Source: Segatella salivae DSM 15606
GTDB taxonomy: Bacteria; Bacteroidota; Bacteroidia; Bacteroidales; Bacteroidaceae
Reading direction: 5' to 3'
Length of the DNA: 59,097 nt
NCBI RefSeq assembly: GCF_000185845.1
Contig: NZ_GL629647.1
Location: 1,667,763-1,726,859 of the forward strand
Shown here piece by piece: positions 26,926 to 36,567 of this stretch. The position numbers and the translations under genes are program-made. How positions within the stretch are numbered: position 1 is the stretch's first letter; the number at the start of each line of letters is the position of its first letter. The notes beneath the pieces were generated by a model that had not been told where the DNA came from, did no database searches, and saw only the letters and a list, made by a program, of their open reading frames with translations.

Positions 26926-28377
26926 TCAGTTTGCTTTCGTTAACTTCACAATCTTACAACCATGAGAAGGCACTGAAGCTTCTATCTTTTCACTGACCTT
27001 TCCCTCGTCTGCATGCTTCCAAAGATCACGCACATTCCAAGTTCCAGTGAGTCCAATCTTTGAGAGTTCTAAGCTGCGTAAGGCTGTATCTTCACTGCGG
27101 TTGAAGAGTCCAATGACCCAACTTCCGTCCTTCATCTGGCCATACCACATCTCACCATCAGTGTTCCAAAGGTCTCGAGCGACTGGTTGTCCGACGAAAC
27201 CATCCTTTTGTAATGCCAAGAGTTCAGCGTTCTGGAAGAATGAAAGGTCATGACCTGTCGGCATATCTGTAGCTGCAACTGGGCCACCGGCCATCAAAGG
27301 AAGTGACACAACGCTCATCTTCTCATCGTCGTTTGCATAAGAACCTATGCGAATGAAGTCGCCATCAAGACGTATTTTCTTGCGACCTGAGATCTTAGAC
27401 CAGTTGACAAAGCCGTCGAAAGCAGTTTCTGAGTTTGGCCAACCGCCACGAATATTACCGCGATTGTTTTCAGAGAAGCGGAACCATCCACCCTTTAAAG
27501 CGTCTGCATCAATACGAACCATGTTGCCGGCATACTTTTCTATGATGGCATTATCTTTCAAATGAGGCATTACAAGCGATACATATACACCATATTTCTG
27601 GGCATATTTGCAAATCCATTGCATGCCACGAACATAGTTTTCGCGTCCATATCCCTTATCAATCACGTCAGTATAGTTCATGCCATCCTCGTACCAAGAG
27701 AGGAAGTCCATACGAACGAAGTGCACACCTAAGTCTGCATAGTGCTTAAAGAAGCCCTCAAAGAACTGTTCTGCGCCTGGATGTGAGGTGTTAACCCACC
27801 AGAAGTAGTCTTCTTTTTCAGGGTGAAGAACCTTATCTGTCTTAGGATTGAAGCGCAAACTACTAACCTTTATCCCGTCTGTTCCAGGGATAACAGCGTC
27901 TCCATTGTCGTAATGCAGCCAGAAAGGACTGTCATAAACGCCGAGCTTTAAGCCTTTGGCACTCAACTTTGCAACGATATCTGAGAGACGAACTTCAGGA
28001 GAATTGTTGTCTTTCTGGGTGTGACTATAACGTGTCATATAGCCATTCTCACCACTCATCGATGCAAAACCATCGGTCACAAGCATGTCATAACCATAAG
28101 GTTTGAGGTTAGTGGCTACATAATCAATGGCTGTATCCCAATCGTCGGGGGTAAAAATGTTAGGAAAAGACCTTGCTTGTTCCTGGTCATACAGGTTGCC
28201 ATAGAGACTCCAATAAAGCGGAGCATAGTCCATTCCGGGTTTTTCGGCAACAGGAGTAAGCCCAATTGTCGGATCAGTTTTATCCACTGAAAGGTCACTT
28301 GTGACGTCCCATTCGTTGCTGTTACAGCCAGAAAGCAATGTTGCGAAAGCCAAACTGGCAAGAATATACTTTTTCAT
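26926..28377 (-). CDS. Clan GH-D-like (GH27-like) alpha-glycosidase lipoprotein, copy A (PUL2)
   Basis: A 483-residue lipoprotein: signal MKKYILASLAFATLLSGC with cysteine at 18. Domain order equals that of its paralogue downstream, with APLYWSLYGN, NLKPYGYDMLVTDGF and MTRYS near the start. Asp224 (FVRMDFLSWYEDG) is the predicted nucleophile and Asp292 (RIDADALKGG) the predicted acid/base, 68 residues apart. Being a lipoprotein, it may act at the cell surface while copy B may act in the periplasm, giving a two-step use of one substrate (inference). The linkage is unknown; an alpha-glucan is favoured by the neighbours, alpha-galactoside is the main alternative. Confidence 0.78.
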   Translation of the reverse strand: MKKYILASLAFATLLSGCNSNEWDVTSDLSVDKTDPTIGLTPVAEKPGMDYAPLYWSLYGNLYDQEQARSFPNIFTPDDWDTAIDYVATNLKPYGYDMLVTDGFASMSGENGYMTRYSHTQKDNNSPEVRLSDIVAKLSAKGLKLGVYDSPFWLHYDNGDAVIPGTDGIKVSSLRFNPKTDKVLHPEKEDYFWWVNTSHPGAEQFFEGFFKHYADLGVHFVRMDFLSWYEDGMNYTDVIDKGYGRENYVRGMQWICKYAQKYGVYVSLVMPHLKDNAIIEKYAGNMVRIDADALKGGWFRFSENNRGNIRGGWPNSETAFDGFVNWSKISGRKKIRLDGDFIRIGSYANDDEKMSVVSLPLMAGGPVAATDMPTGHDLSFFQNAELLALQKDGFVGQPVARDLWNTDGEMWYGQMKDGSWVIGLFNRSEDTALRSLELSKIGLTGTWNVRDLWKHADEGKVSEKIEASVPSHGCKIVKLTKAN

Positions 28378-28405
28378 TTCTTTTCGTTTTGTTTGAATTG
28401 TAAGG

Positions 28406-28451
28406 GAGAGAGGCTGTGCAATGTCTCATGAAAAGGGGCAAAACCTCTCTC
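28406..28451 (-). promoter_or_regulatory. Intra-operon hairpin between SusE/F-like and GH-D genes
   Basis: Perfect 8-bp arms GAGAGAGG/CCTCTCTC at 28406-28413 and 28444-28451, loop 30 nt, in the 94-nt spacer inside PUL2. No T-tract follows on the minus strand, so it may protect the upstream message end rather than terminate. Confidence 0.35.
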
Positions 28452-28471
28452 TACTAAATACGTTCTGTATA

Positions 28472-29683
28472 TCAAGCACCAAGATATTCAACCTTAATCT
28501 TATGCGTTGTCATGTCTACAGTGACCTTATACTTACCGGCTTTCTCTACCTTCCACTTGTTATCGGGTGTGCCTTTGTCTTCACTTCCATAAACAATGTC
28601 GGCAACAGAAGCACCATGTTCGTTGATGACAGCACCGCTTTCCTTAGCCAAGAACCAAGGCTTTGAACCACTGAAGCCGTCTTTGTTGGGGGTGAACTTC
28701 AACTCACCAACCTTCAATTCGCCTTCAAACGTAAACAGATGGTCACCTGCTTTTGTCATGGTTACAGGGTTCTCAGCCGACCATCCGGCACTCGTTGCAT
28801 CACCAACCATATAGAGAACTTTCGTATCCCATTCAGTAACAACAGGAATGTTTGGGTCAAAGTGGGCCACGGTTATCTTCTTATTGGTCAGGTCGAAGAC
28901 AAGTTTATAGACACCAGCTTCGGTTACTTTCCACTTATTATCCTCGCCGCCTTTCACCATTCCGTCTTTAGAAACGCCCTCATGGTTAAGAGTTACGCCT
29001 GCTTCGGGAGCCTGAAGATAGTTAGACCAGGCTGGAATGTCGGTCTGATCAAAGGCAACTTTGAACTCGCCTTCTTTCAAAACACCTTCATAAGTGAATT
29101 GAAGTGGGTTGTCAGAGGTCTTTTGGAACTTCTCCATCCCCGCCGGGTCATTGTTCCATCCCCATGGCGTTGCATCACCAATAAACGTGAGCCATGCTGA
29201 GGTGAGAGGCTTTTCAGGTTCTGCACCCTCATATTTTACCTCAATCTTTCGTGTCTTTAAGTCGAGTGAAAGCTGATAGATTCCAGCCTTAGTCACCTTC
29301 CATTTCAAATCGTCTCCACCCTTACGGATGTCTATTCCGTCTTTAGCTACACCATTAGCACTAATCTCAGTGTTGGCAGCCGGAGCGTAAATGAACAGTC
29401 CTCCCCAATCACCTTTAGCCAAAGGGAACTTCATTTCGCCCGCCTTTAACACGCCATGATAAGTGAAAACATATTTATTTGAAGCGTCACGAGTTAGTTC
29501 AAACGGGTCGCTTATATTCCAACCTACGGGCGAAGCATCGCCAACCATGTAGACATGGTCAACCTTTAACGGCAACTCTTCATCGATAATGACGATATCT
29601 TTGTCGTCTTTGCATGACTGAAACAGCATTGGCATGAAGACCGCTGCAAACAGAATCAATCCATATTTGAATAGTTTTTTCAT
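28472..29683 (-). CDS. SusE/SusF-like surface glycan-binding lipoprotein (PUL2)
   Basis: A 403-residue lipoprotein (lipobox MLFQSC, cysteine at about residue 24, followed by KDDKD, an acidic surface-export signal). Three tandem domains of about 120 residues follow at about 40-155, 162-280 and 285-403. Each opens with the SusE/F motif: YMVGDASPVGWN, FIGDATPWGWNND and YMVGDATSAGW. Each ends in W-K-V-T-x-A-G-x-Y and a V-x-Y or V-x-H strand. In SusE and SusF such domains are starch-binding CBMs with aromatic ligand platforms. The position after susC and susD is the same as in the starch locus. It should hold the alpha-glucan at the surface. Confidence 0.88.
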   Translation of the reverse strand: MKKLFKYGLILFAAVFMPMLFQSCKDDKDIVIIDEELPLKVDHVYMVGDASPVGWNISDPFELTRDASNKYVFTYHGVLKAGEMKFPLAKGDWGGLFIYAPAANTEISANGVAKDGIDIRKGGDDLKWKVTKAGIYQLSLDLKTRKIEVKYEGAEPEKPLTSAWLTFIGDATPWGWNNDPAGMEKFQKTSDNPLQFTYEGVLKEGEFKVAFDQTDIPAWSNYLQAPEAGVTLNHEGVSKDGMVKGGEDNKWKVTEAGVYKLVFDLTNKKITVAHFDPNIPVVTEWDTKVLYMVGDATSAGWSAENPVTMTKAGDHLFTFEGELKVGELKFTPNKDGFSGSKPWFLAKESGAVINEHGASVADIVYGSEDKGTPDNKWKVEKAGKYKVTVDMTTHKIKVEYLGA

Positions 29684-29738
29684 ATCACAAAAGTTTAGTT
29701 GTTTTTATTTCTTAGTGAAGTAGTGAAGTGATTTAGGT

Positions 29739-29804
29739 CATTTTATCGTGTGATTTGTACCATTTCATCGCGCAATTTGCGCCATTTCATCGTACAATTT
29801 GCAT
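29739..29804. repeat. 22-bp phased array, three well-conserved units inside PUL2
   Basis: Units start at 29739 (CATTTTATCG), 29761 (CATTTCATCG) and 29783 (CATTTCATCG), each with ATTTG about 13 bp later. These are the best-conserved copies in the window. They lie in the 216-bp spacer between the SusD gene and the SusE/F-like gene. Confidence 0.75.
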
Positions 29805-29899
29805 GAAATCATAGCCTCGTTGACGAGGGATTGGCTCACACGGAGCCTACCTCCCTCTGTCTCAGAAACTTACTTCAAAACATCATGTGTGTGTGTTTA

Positions 29900-31639
29900 T
29901 TATCTGCCGGATTCGTAACCAGGATTCTGAACGAGGTGTTTGTTGGCACCAAGGATATCAGGATGCAATGGGAAAATCAGCGTGTGATTGTCTGCATCAG
30001 CATCTTTGTCCCACCAAGAGTCAAGGAATTTGCCGAAGCGGATAAGGTCAACACGGCGTCGTCCCTCTGCAAAGAACTCACGACCCCATTCATTCAACAT
30101 CTCTTTCATATCGAGATGAGCACTTCCTTCGGGTGCATAGAGCGCCGTAGCCCAGTCGGTTGACGGATAGTTGCGCTTGCGAACACTGTTCAAAAGCTTA
30201 GCAGCAGTGACCGCATCTCCCTTGCGAAGTTTGCACTCTGCAAGGCTATAGATAATCTCTGGCAAGCGAATCTCGGCATAATCTGCTTGCGTTTGGCCTG
30301 CATCTCCATCGGGATAGAGAGGATATTTCACGAACATCCACCCGGAGTTATCATCCCCGTTTTCGAGTTTACTGTCGCCCGATGCGAGCCATCTATCACC
30401 ATCCATGCCACCAAAACGACCCACAGCATCGCGCAAGTCGAGTACAAACTTGCTGTTATGATCCATTAAATACTGAGTATGTCCCTCATCATCGGTGTAC
30501 TGAATCTTGCCATATACGAACATACCTTCACGCTGACTGTTGCCTAAGTTGCGGTATTTCTTCAGACGAACATCTGATGGATAGTCCTTGAAACGGGCGA
30601 TAGGCATACCCAATTCGAAATGATATGGAGTGCCATCTGAATTGAAACTGGGTGAACAAGAGTATTTAATGTTGTGGCCACCAGCCTTGTTTTTCTTGTC
30701 ATGTAGCCACTCGTTAGACTTTGCAGGAACTGTCCACATGTACATATCTGCCGAATAATGCCAGTGAGAATACCCCGGAGCACCTGGGAAACCGAAGATA
30801 ACTTCATCGCAAGTTTCGTTGTTCCAGTCGAAAGCGGCATCCCAACGATCGGCTACTTTGTAAACACCATATTTGCCATCAAGGATATCTTGTGCCACCT
30901 TTTCACAGTCGTTGAAACGCTCTCTGCCTATATAGGTCTTTGAATTGAGGTAAAGACGCACAAGCAATGAAGCCGCACCAGCTTGTGTCCACTCGCCTTC
31001 GAGATTCTGATTACCGCCGAGTGAGGTCTTCTTTGATAGCTCAGGAATAGCTTCTTTGAGTTCTGTTTCGATGAAATCATAAACTTTTTGAGGTTCAACC
31101 TGACCCTCAGAATTCTTTGAAGTGTCATAATAGCTAACCGCAAGTGGCACATTTCTGAACGCATCAAGCAATCGAAGATAGAACCAAGCACGCAGAACGC
31201 GGTTCTGAGCCTTTAGGTTATTGAACTCAGCTTCACTGAAACCAAACTGCCGGGCAGAGCGTTTCTCCAAGTCTTCTATCACGAGATTAGCTTGCATTAT
31301 GCCTTGAAAGCAGCCGTTATATTCGCTTTGTGCCTCTCCGTTTGTAGTCAACCACTTGTGTCGATGCAGTCGAGCCCAGCGGCCACCATCGTCCCACCAG
31401 TCCTCACGTGTAGGCGTTATGAGCTGATCGGCAGTCTCTTCATTGAGTACTTGACGGCTTTGTATGCTCCAATATCCATGCTCAAAAGGACGTAAGACGG
31501 CACGAATAACATCTTCCTTTGTATTATAATAGTTGCCAGAGGCTACCTGGTCGTAAAGTGTTTCGTCCAGATTAGTGCAACTGGATAGGCCAGAAGCCGC
31601 CAGTAAAGCACTTGCCACATAAATAAAAGTCTTTCTCAT
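29900..31639 (-). CDS. SusD/RagB-family surface lipoprotein (PUL2)
   Basis: A 579-residue SusD homologue: signal MRKTFIYVASALLAASGLSSC with lipidation cysteine at 21, then NLDETLYDQVASGNYY. The RagB/SusD helices (about residues 90-300, including NLVIEDLEKRSARQFG) and the C-terminal DEMLNEWGREFFAEGRRRVDLIRFGKF-type signature are clear, the latter near residue 535. An upstream in-frame codon at 31693 is open, but the signal peptide places the start at 31639. It begins 31 nt after the SusC stop and would form the lid of that transporter. Confidence 0.94.
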   Translation of the reverse strand: MRKTFIYVASALLAASGLSSCTNLDETLYDQVASGNYYNTKEDVIRAVLRPFEHGYWSIQSRQVLNEETADQLITPTREDWWDDGGRWARLHRHKWLTTNGEAQSEYNGCFQGIMQANLVIEDLEKRSARQFGFSEAEFNNLKAQNRVLRAWFYLRLLDAFRNVPLAVSYYDTSKNSEGQVEPQKVYDFIETELKEAIPELSKKTSLGGNQNLEGEWTQAGAASLLVRLYLNSKTYIGRERFNDCEKVAQDILDGKYGVYKVADRWDAAFDWNNETCDEVIFGFPGAPGYSHWHYSADMYMWTVPAKSNEWLHDKKNKAGGHNIKYSCSPSFNSDGTPYHFELGMPIARFKDYPSDVRLKKYRNLGNSQREGMFVYGKIQYTDDEGHTQYLMDHNSKFVLDLRDAVGRFGGMDGDRWLASGDSKLENGDDNSGWMFVKYPLYPDGDAGQTQADYAEIRLPEIIYSLAECKLRKGDAVTAAKLLNSVRKRNYPSTDWATALYAPEGSAHLDMKEMLNEWGREFFAEGRRRVDLIRFGKFLDSWWDKDADADNHTLIFPLHPDILGANKHLVQNPGYESGR

Positions 31640-31670
31640 ATTGAAATGAAAATAATAGGTTCGTAGTTTA

Positions 31671-34655
31671 TTAGAAATCAATTTGCATACCAATCATAAA
31701 CTGACGGGTAGATGGGAAGTAAGTACGTGAACCCGTAGCACCAGGATTTAACCCATTCAACTGATAGTTAGAAGGATCTATTCCCGAGAACTTTGTGATG
31801 GTGAATAGGTTGCTTGCCGTTGCATAAAGACGTATAGCATCAACGTATTTCTTATTCAAATTCAACGTATATCCAAGGTTTATAGACGATAATTTGAGGT
31901 AATCGCCTGGCTCAAGGAAGTAATCACAGACGATAGGATTCTGCGAAATAATCTTGTTTTTGCTATAAGCCTTGTCCATAACATTGCCTTGGAAGTTCTT
32001 CGTTCCATAGTAGAAATCGTGAATATTGAAGATATCAAAGCCCAAAGCTGTTTGGAAGAACAACGAGAGGTCAATGTTTTTGTAACGGAAAGTGTGGGTC
32101 ATTGAACCTGTAAACTTAGGAAGTCCGTTGCCAAGGAATTGGCGATCATCGTCTGTTGCATTATCTGCGAGCACCTTATCTCCTTCTTTGTCATAGACAA
32201 TCCAACGGCCTTGTGGGTCTACTCCGGCATACTTTAACATATAGAAACTACCGATACGGCGTCCCTTTTCGATACGTTGTAGCGTGTGGAATGGGTAGGG
32301 ATCCTGTGGACTTACTACGTCATAGTAGTCTTGTCCCTCAAAGTTGTTGTTGCTAAAGCTAACAAACTTGTTGCTCATTGTAGCGCCAATGACATTCAAA
32401 GAGTAACTGAAGTCTTTGGTCTTTACAGCATTCCATGTGATATCGAACTCGAAACCACTGTTGCGCATGGTACCAACGTTGACAAAAGTTTGGTCAAACA
32501 AGTAAGGAGGGATAGACACTTTGTAGTCTCCCAAGAGGTCTTGTTGCTTGCGATTATAGTAGTTGAACGAACCAAAGAGCTTGCCACCGAAGAGTGTCCA
32601 GTCAAGACCAATGTTCCAGTTCTTGCCTTTCTCCCAACGAAGATTAGGGTTAACGTTCTTTCCTGGGCCCCAAACCTGGTAATACTTACCATTATATATA
32701 TAGTAGCCGAAGCCCGACATAGTGTTCAAAGACTTATAACTGTCGAAGTTTTGATTACCAGTTACGCCGTAGTCTGCACGCAGTTTAAGGTCTGTAAGCC
32801 AGCTCTTTGTCTCCTGCATAAAGGGTTCATCCGAGATACGCCAACCGAAAGAAACAGCTGGAAAGTTACCCCACTTGTAGTTCTTACCAAACTTTGATGA
32901 GCCCTCATGACGCAAAGAAGCTGTCATCATGTAGCGACCTTTCCAGTCATAACTAACGCGTCCGAAGAAAGCGATAAGCTTATTGTCGTTCATATAAGAA
33001 CCCATGTCGACCTCACCCTCGTCTTTTGCAAACGTACCTGAACCGAGGTTGTTGTCTTCCAAAGCGTCATTGGGGAAGTCTTTATTACTTGCATTCAACC
33101 CCGAATACTTGTTATATTGATACGAGTAGCCTGCCATGACCTTTACATTATGGTCACCAAACGAGTTACTATAATTCGTTATCCACTCTAAACTGTGTAA
33201 AGAAGATTTGGAGTAATCCTGAGATGCCTCACCCGTTCGACCTGATTCAATAGCTAAAGTGCTTGTAGAAGGGCGGAACCATTGATTGTAATTGTCATAC
33301 TGATGGTCTGCAAACGTGAGCTGAGTTGTCAGTACTTGCTTACCGGGATTGGTCAAAAGAAGCGGGAAGAGATTGAGTTTTATCGTACCATCCCAGTCTA
33401 ACAGCTTCGTTGTTCCCGTATGCTTTTCTAACTTTTCCATTTCAACAGGGTTGTAACCTGCCATCTGTCCTTTGAAGTTATAATATAAGTTTGGCTGATG
33501 AGGGTCCATGATTGGCGTCGTAGGATTAGCCTCAATAGCGTTCCGAAAGACGTCCCACTGCGCACCTTTTCTATATGCTATACGTGGCGCTACATTGGCA
33601 TTGAAGGTAAACAAGCCACTCTTCGTGGTATGGTTTACAGAGAAACGTGCGCCATACTCTTGGCGACCAGAGTATCTATCAACACCCTTTGCATCACGAT
33701 AATCAATAGAAGCGCGATAGTTTGAACGTGCGTTTCCACCGCTTAATGTTAGTGTATGCTGCGTGCGTACACCCACTCTACTTACTTCTTTCAGCCAATC
33801 TGTCGAAGCACCAAGGTCATAACCAGTACCAGAAGCCAATCGATTCGCACGGTATTCATCAGCATTTAACATGTCAAGTTCATGCTTAATAACATCAAAA
33901 GACACGTTACCATTGTAAGAAGTATGCAGCACTCCATCGCGTTCTCCCTTTTTAGTTGTGACGAGAATCACACCATTTGAACCACGCGTTCCATAGATAG
34001 CACTGGCTGCTCCGTCTTTAAGTATGTCGAAACTCTCAATGTCATTGGGGTTAAGATTCGTCAAATTACCCCCTACAACACCATCAATTACGATCAAAGG
34101 ACCAAGCCCTGCAGCACGTGAAGAGACTCCACGTATCTGAATACTTGCCTCATTATTCGGGTCACCTGCACCCGTATTGGTAATTGAAACGCCAGGAACC
34201 TTACCCTGAATCATCATGGAAGGGTCTACACTTGCCACACGAGTGAAGTCCTTAGATGACACATGTGACACCGCAGAAGTAAGCTCTTTCTTGTCCATAG
34301 TGCCATAACCTATCACGACAACTTCACCGAGATTAGCAGCATCATCGACAAGTTTCACGTCGAGTTTTCCTCGTCCATTCAACGCAATTGTCTGTGTTTT
34401 ATACCCTAAATATGAAATCTTTAAGGCGGCGTTTCCATTCTTAACTTTCAACTTGTAAGCACCTTCGATGTCGGTAACCGTACCATTTTGTGTACCGTTC
34501 TCTACAACGCTGGCACCGATAATAGGCTCTCCGTTGGCGTCTTTCACAACACCTTCAACAGAGAATGCATTCTGTGCAACTCCTATAAGAGGTATGCACA
34601 TCATGAAAAGAATAACAAGAAGTCTACTTGTTAATCGGTTGTTAGAATTCAGCAT
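31671..34655 (-). CDS. SusC/RagA-family TonB-dependent transporter (PUL2)
   Basis: A 994-residue outer-membrane transporter. The signal peptide ends near GVAQ (about residue 28). A carboxypeptidase-regulatory-like domain lies at about 32-92 (VEGVVKDANGEPIIGASVVENG). Next come a TonB-box-like EVVVIGYG (about 110), the plug (AIYGTRGSNGVILVTTKKGE) and a 22-strand barrel ending in MIGMQIDF. First gene of a six-gene minus-strand operon running to the GH97 gene. The divergent DUF6377-like regulator shares the 250-bp promoter region. Expected cargo is an alpha-gluco-oligosaccharide (inference from neighbours). Confidence 0.95.
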   Translation of the reverse strand: MLNSNNRLTSRLLVILFMMCIPLIGVAQNAFSVEGVVKDANGEPIIGASVVENGTQNGTVTDIEGAYKLKVKNGNAALKISYLGYKTQTIALNGRGKLDVKLVDDAANLGEVVVIGYGTMDKKELTSAVSHVSSKDFTRVASVDPSMMIQGKVPGVSITNTGAGDPNNEASIQIRGVSSRAAGLGPLIVIDGVVGGNLTNLNPNDIESFDILKDGAASAIYGTRGSNGVILVTTKKGERDGVLHTSYNGNVSFDVIKHELDMLNADEYRANRLASGTGYDLGASTDWLKEVSRVGVRTQHTLTLSGGNARSNYRASIDYRDAKGVDRYSGRQEYGARFSVNHTTKSGLFTFNANVAPRIAYRKGAQWDVFRNAIEANPTTPIMDPHQPNLYYNFKGQMAGYNPVEMEKLEKHTGTTKLLDWDGTIKLNLFPLLLTNPGKQVLTTQLTFADHQYDNYNQWFRPSTSTLAIESGRTGEASQDYSKSSLHSLEWITNYSNSFGDHNVKVMAGYSYQYNKYSGLNASNKDFPNDALEDNNLGSGTFAKDEGEVDMGSYMNDNKLIAFFGRVSYDWKGRYMMTASLRHEGSSKFGKNYKWGNFPAVSFGWRISDEPFMQETKSWLTDLKLRADYGVTGNQNFDSYKSLNTMSGFGYYIYNGKYYQVWGPGKNVNPNLRWEKGKNWNIGLDWTLFGGKLFGSFNYYNRKQQDLLGDYKVSIPPYLFDQTFVNVGTMRNSGFEFDITWNAVKTKDFSYSLNVIGATMSNKFVSFSNNNFEGQDYYDVVSPQDPYPFHTLQRIEKGRRIGSFYMLKYAGVDPQGRWIVYDKEGDKVLADNATDDDRQFLGNGLPKFTGSMTHTFRYKNIDLSLFFQTALGFDIFNIHDFYYGTKNFQGNVMDKAYSKNKIISQNPIVCDYFLEPGDYLKLSSINLGYTLNLNKKYVDAIRLYATASNLFTITKFSGIDPSNYQLNGLNPGATGSRTYFPSTRQFMIGMQIDF

Positions 34656-34692
34656 AATCTTAAATTTAGGTTTCTTTTAATTTACTTTTTCG

Positions 34693-34700
34693 CAAAGGTA
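34693..34700 (-). promoter_or_regulatory. Promoter -7 box of PUL2
   Basis: TACCTTTG on the minus strand, about 38 nt before the SusC ATG. A weak -33 box is typical of regulated PUL promoters, which need an activator. The divergent regulator gene has its own -7 box, TACTTTTG, at 34846-34853. Confidence 0.55.
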
Positions 34701-34845
34701 ATGTATTTTGAACCTAAATCTGCTTGTTAGTAGGGTGCAAGTAGATTGTAACAAAATCATTATTTGCATAAAGTGTTGATTCTCTTGATATTATAAAATT
34801 TATTAAATTCATTCAAGTAGAACAACAAAATATAATAGATTTCAT

Positions 34846-34853
34846 TACTTTTG
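34846..34853 (+). promoter_or_regulatory. Promoter -7 box of the DUF6377-like regulator
   Basis: TACTTTTG on the plus strand, 52 nt before the ATG at 34906. No clear -33 box. Confidence 0.45.
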
Positions 34854-34905
34854 CTATAAAATGACCAAATCATTTGTTTGAATAACAAATAAGAGACATT
34901 ATATA

Positions 34906-36567
34906 ATGCACAACAAACTAATGCTATTGACATGCTTACTCATGGGATTTCTTCCCATGAAGGCAGTAGTTAATGACCATCTTATCGACCGATTGGATAG
35001 CATATTAAAGCTCCAATCTCTGCAAATTGAAGGCAAAGAACGAGAAATAAAGACGCTAAAGACAAGATTAAATCACGAGAGAAATGGACTCCAAAAGCTT
35101 CAACTCTGCGACCAACTTTATGAAGCTTACCATGTGTTTCAATTTGATTCAGCCATGACTTACGTAGAGAAGGGACTGCAACTTGCCAATAATTTACATA
35201 ATAAAACCTATTATGCCGACAACCTTATTCATAAGGCTGAGCTGCTGGCTATCGGCGGATTATACAATGAGGCACTGCAAACCATCGAACTTGTAGACAC
35301 AACAGACCTCAGCAGACGACAGTTTTTCAACTATTATTTGACACATTTCCGCATCTATTCCTACTGGAGTGACTTCTGCAACGATGCCATCTATGCTCCT
35401 CGTTACCGCCAATATGCACGCACAAATCTTAGTCTTGCCATGCCTTTTCTCGATAAAACAGACCGCACTTATGAGTATTATCAGGGCGAGTATTGTGGCT
35501 ATATTCTCAATAATCCAATAGAGGCGCAGCAACATTATCTTAAGGCTATTGCCATGACTCCAGAGAATTCACGTGTTCATGCCATGGCATGTTTCGCCTT
35601 AGCCTGTACATATTCGGCCCCAAATGAAATCTCTCTTTACGAACGTTACATTGTAATGGCATGCATTAGTGATGCCCGTAGTCTGACCATGGAGAACCTT
35701 GCACTCCAAGTTTTGGCCATGTATATCCTCGAACACGGCCATGGTAATCTCGACATTGCAGCCGCACAACGTTATATTAACATCTCTCTTGAGAACGCAA
35801 AGTTCTATAACAACCGCCTACGTATTCTCGAAATATCCGACCGCTTGCCTGCCATTGTCGATAGTTATCAGGCACAACTCAGTGAACGCAACACCAACTT
35901 GCGCAACACTCTCTTTGCCATTTCGCTGTTGGCTGTATTCCTTATCGCTGCCGTTGGCTTCATTTTCAAACAAAACAGCCGTCTAACCCAAAGCCGACAA
36001 AAGTTACAAGAGTCCAACAACCGACTCTCTGAAATGAATAAAAGACAAGGAAGCCTCAACGAACAACTGCATGATCTCAACGAGCAATTAGTCAAAACGA
36101 ATAAGAAACGCGAAGGACTCGTGCGCTTATATATTGACCTTTGTTCTCGATATATCAACAGATTAAAGAAGCAACAGACGCTCGTGAAGCGAAAAATCAA
36201 GGCTAATCAAGCCCAAGAACTACTCAGTCTGTTGTCTTCTGAGCGTCTTTCCGAAGAGGATGCAGCTACATTTCTCTCGCGCTTTGACCGCGCTTTCCTC
36301 GACCTCTACCCTACCTTTCCTCAGGAACTCAACGCACTTCTGCTACCCGATTGCCAGATAATACAACCCAGTTCGCATGCAATGACAACCGAACAACGCA
36401 TCATGGCACTCGTCCGTTTGGGTGTAAACGAAAGCGCAGAAATAGCAAACCTGCTCTTCTACTCCCCACAAACCATTTATAATTACAGGTCGGCTATCAA
36501 GGCAAAGGCTATACTCAAAGATCCGTTTGAAAGCGAAGTGGCTAAGTTATGCACAGTGATTGGATAG
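34906..36567 (+). CDS. DUF6377-like membrane-spanning PUL regulator
   Basis: A 553-residue protein divergent from PUL2. Signal peptide at about 1-20, then a coiled-coil/TPR-like periplasmic region (about 25-325). A transmembrane helix lies at about 334-352 (LFAISLLAVFLIAAVGFIF). A long coiled coil follows (about 355-400), and a cytoplasmic C-terminal part with a helix-turn-helix at about 500-540 (MTTEQRIMALVRLGVNESAEIANLLFYSPQTIYNYRS). The architecture matches the DUF6377 family, found beside SusC/SusD loci; SusR of the starch locus also spans the membrane. It probably senses an oligosaccharide in the periplasm and activates PUL2 (inference). Confidence 0.85.
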   Translation: MHNKLMLLTCLLMGFLPMKAVVNDHLIDRLDSILKLQSLQIEGKEREIKTLKTRLNHERNGLQKLQLCDQLYEAYHVFQFDSAMTYVEKGLQLANNLHNKTYYADNLIHKAELLAIGGLYNEALQTIELVDTTDLSRRQFFNYYLTHFRIYSYWSDFCNDAIYAPRYRQYARTNLSLAMPFLDKTDRTYEYYQGEYCGYILNNPIEAQQHYLKAIAMTPENSRVHAMACFALACTYSAPNEISLYERYIVMACISDARSLTMENLALQVLAMYILEHGHGNLDIAAAQRYINISLENAKFYNNRLRILEISDRLPAIVDSYQAQLSERNTNLRNTLFAISLLAVFLIAAVGFIFKQNSRLTQSRQKLQESNNRLSEMNKRQGSLNEQLHDLNEQLVKTNKKREGLVRLYIDLCSRYINRLKKQQTLVKRKIKANQAQELLSLLSSERLSEEDAATFLSRFDRAFLDLYPTFPQELNALLLPDCQIIQPSSHAMTTEQRIMALVRLGVNESAEIANLLFYSPQTIYNYRSAIKAKAILKDPFESEVAKLCTVIG

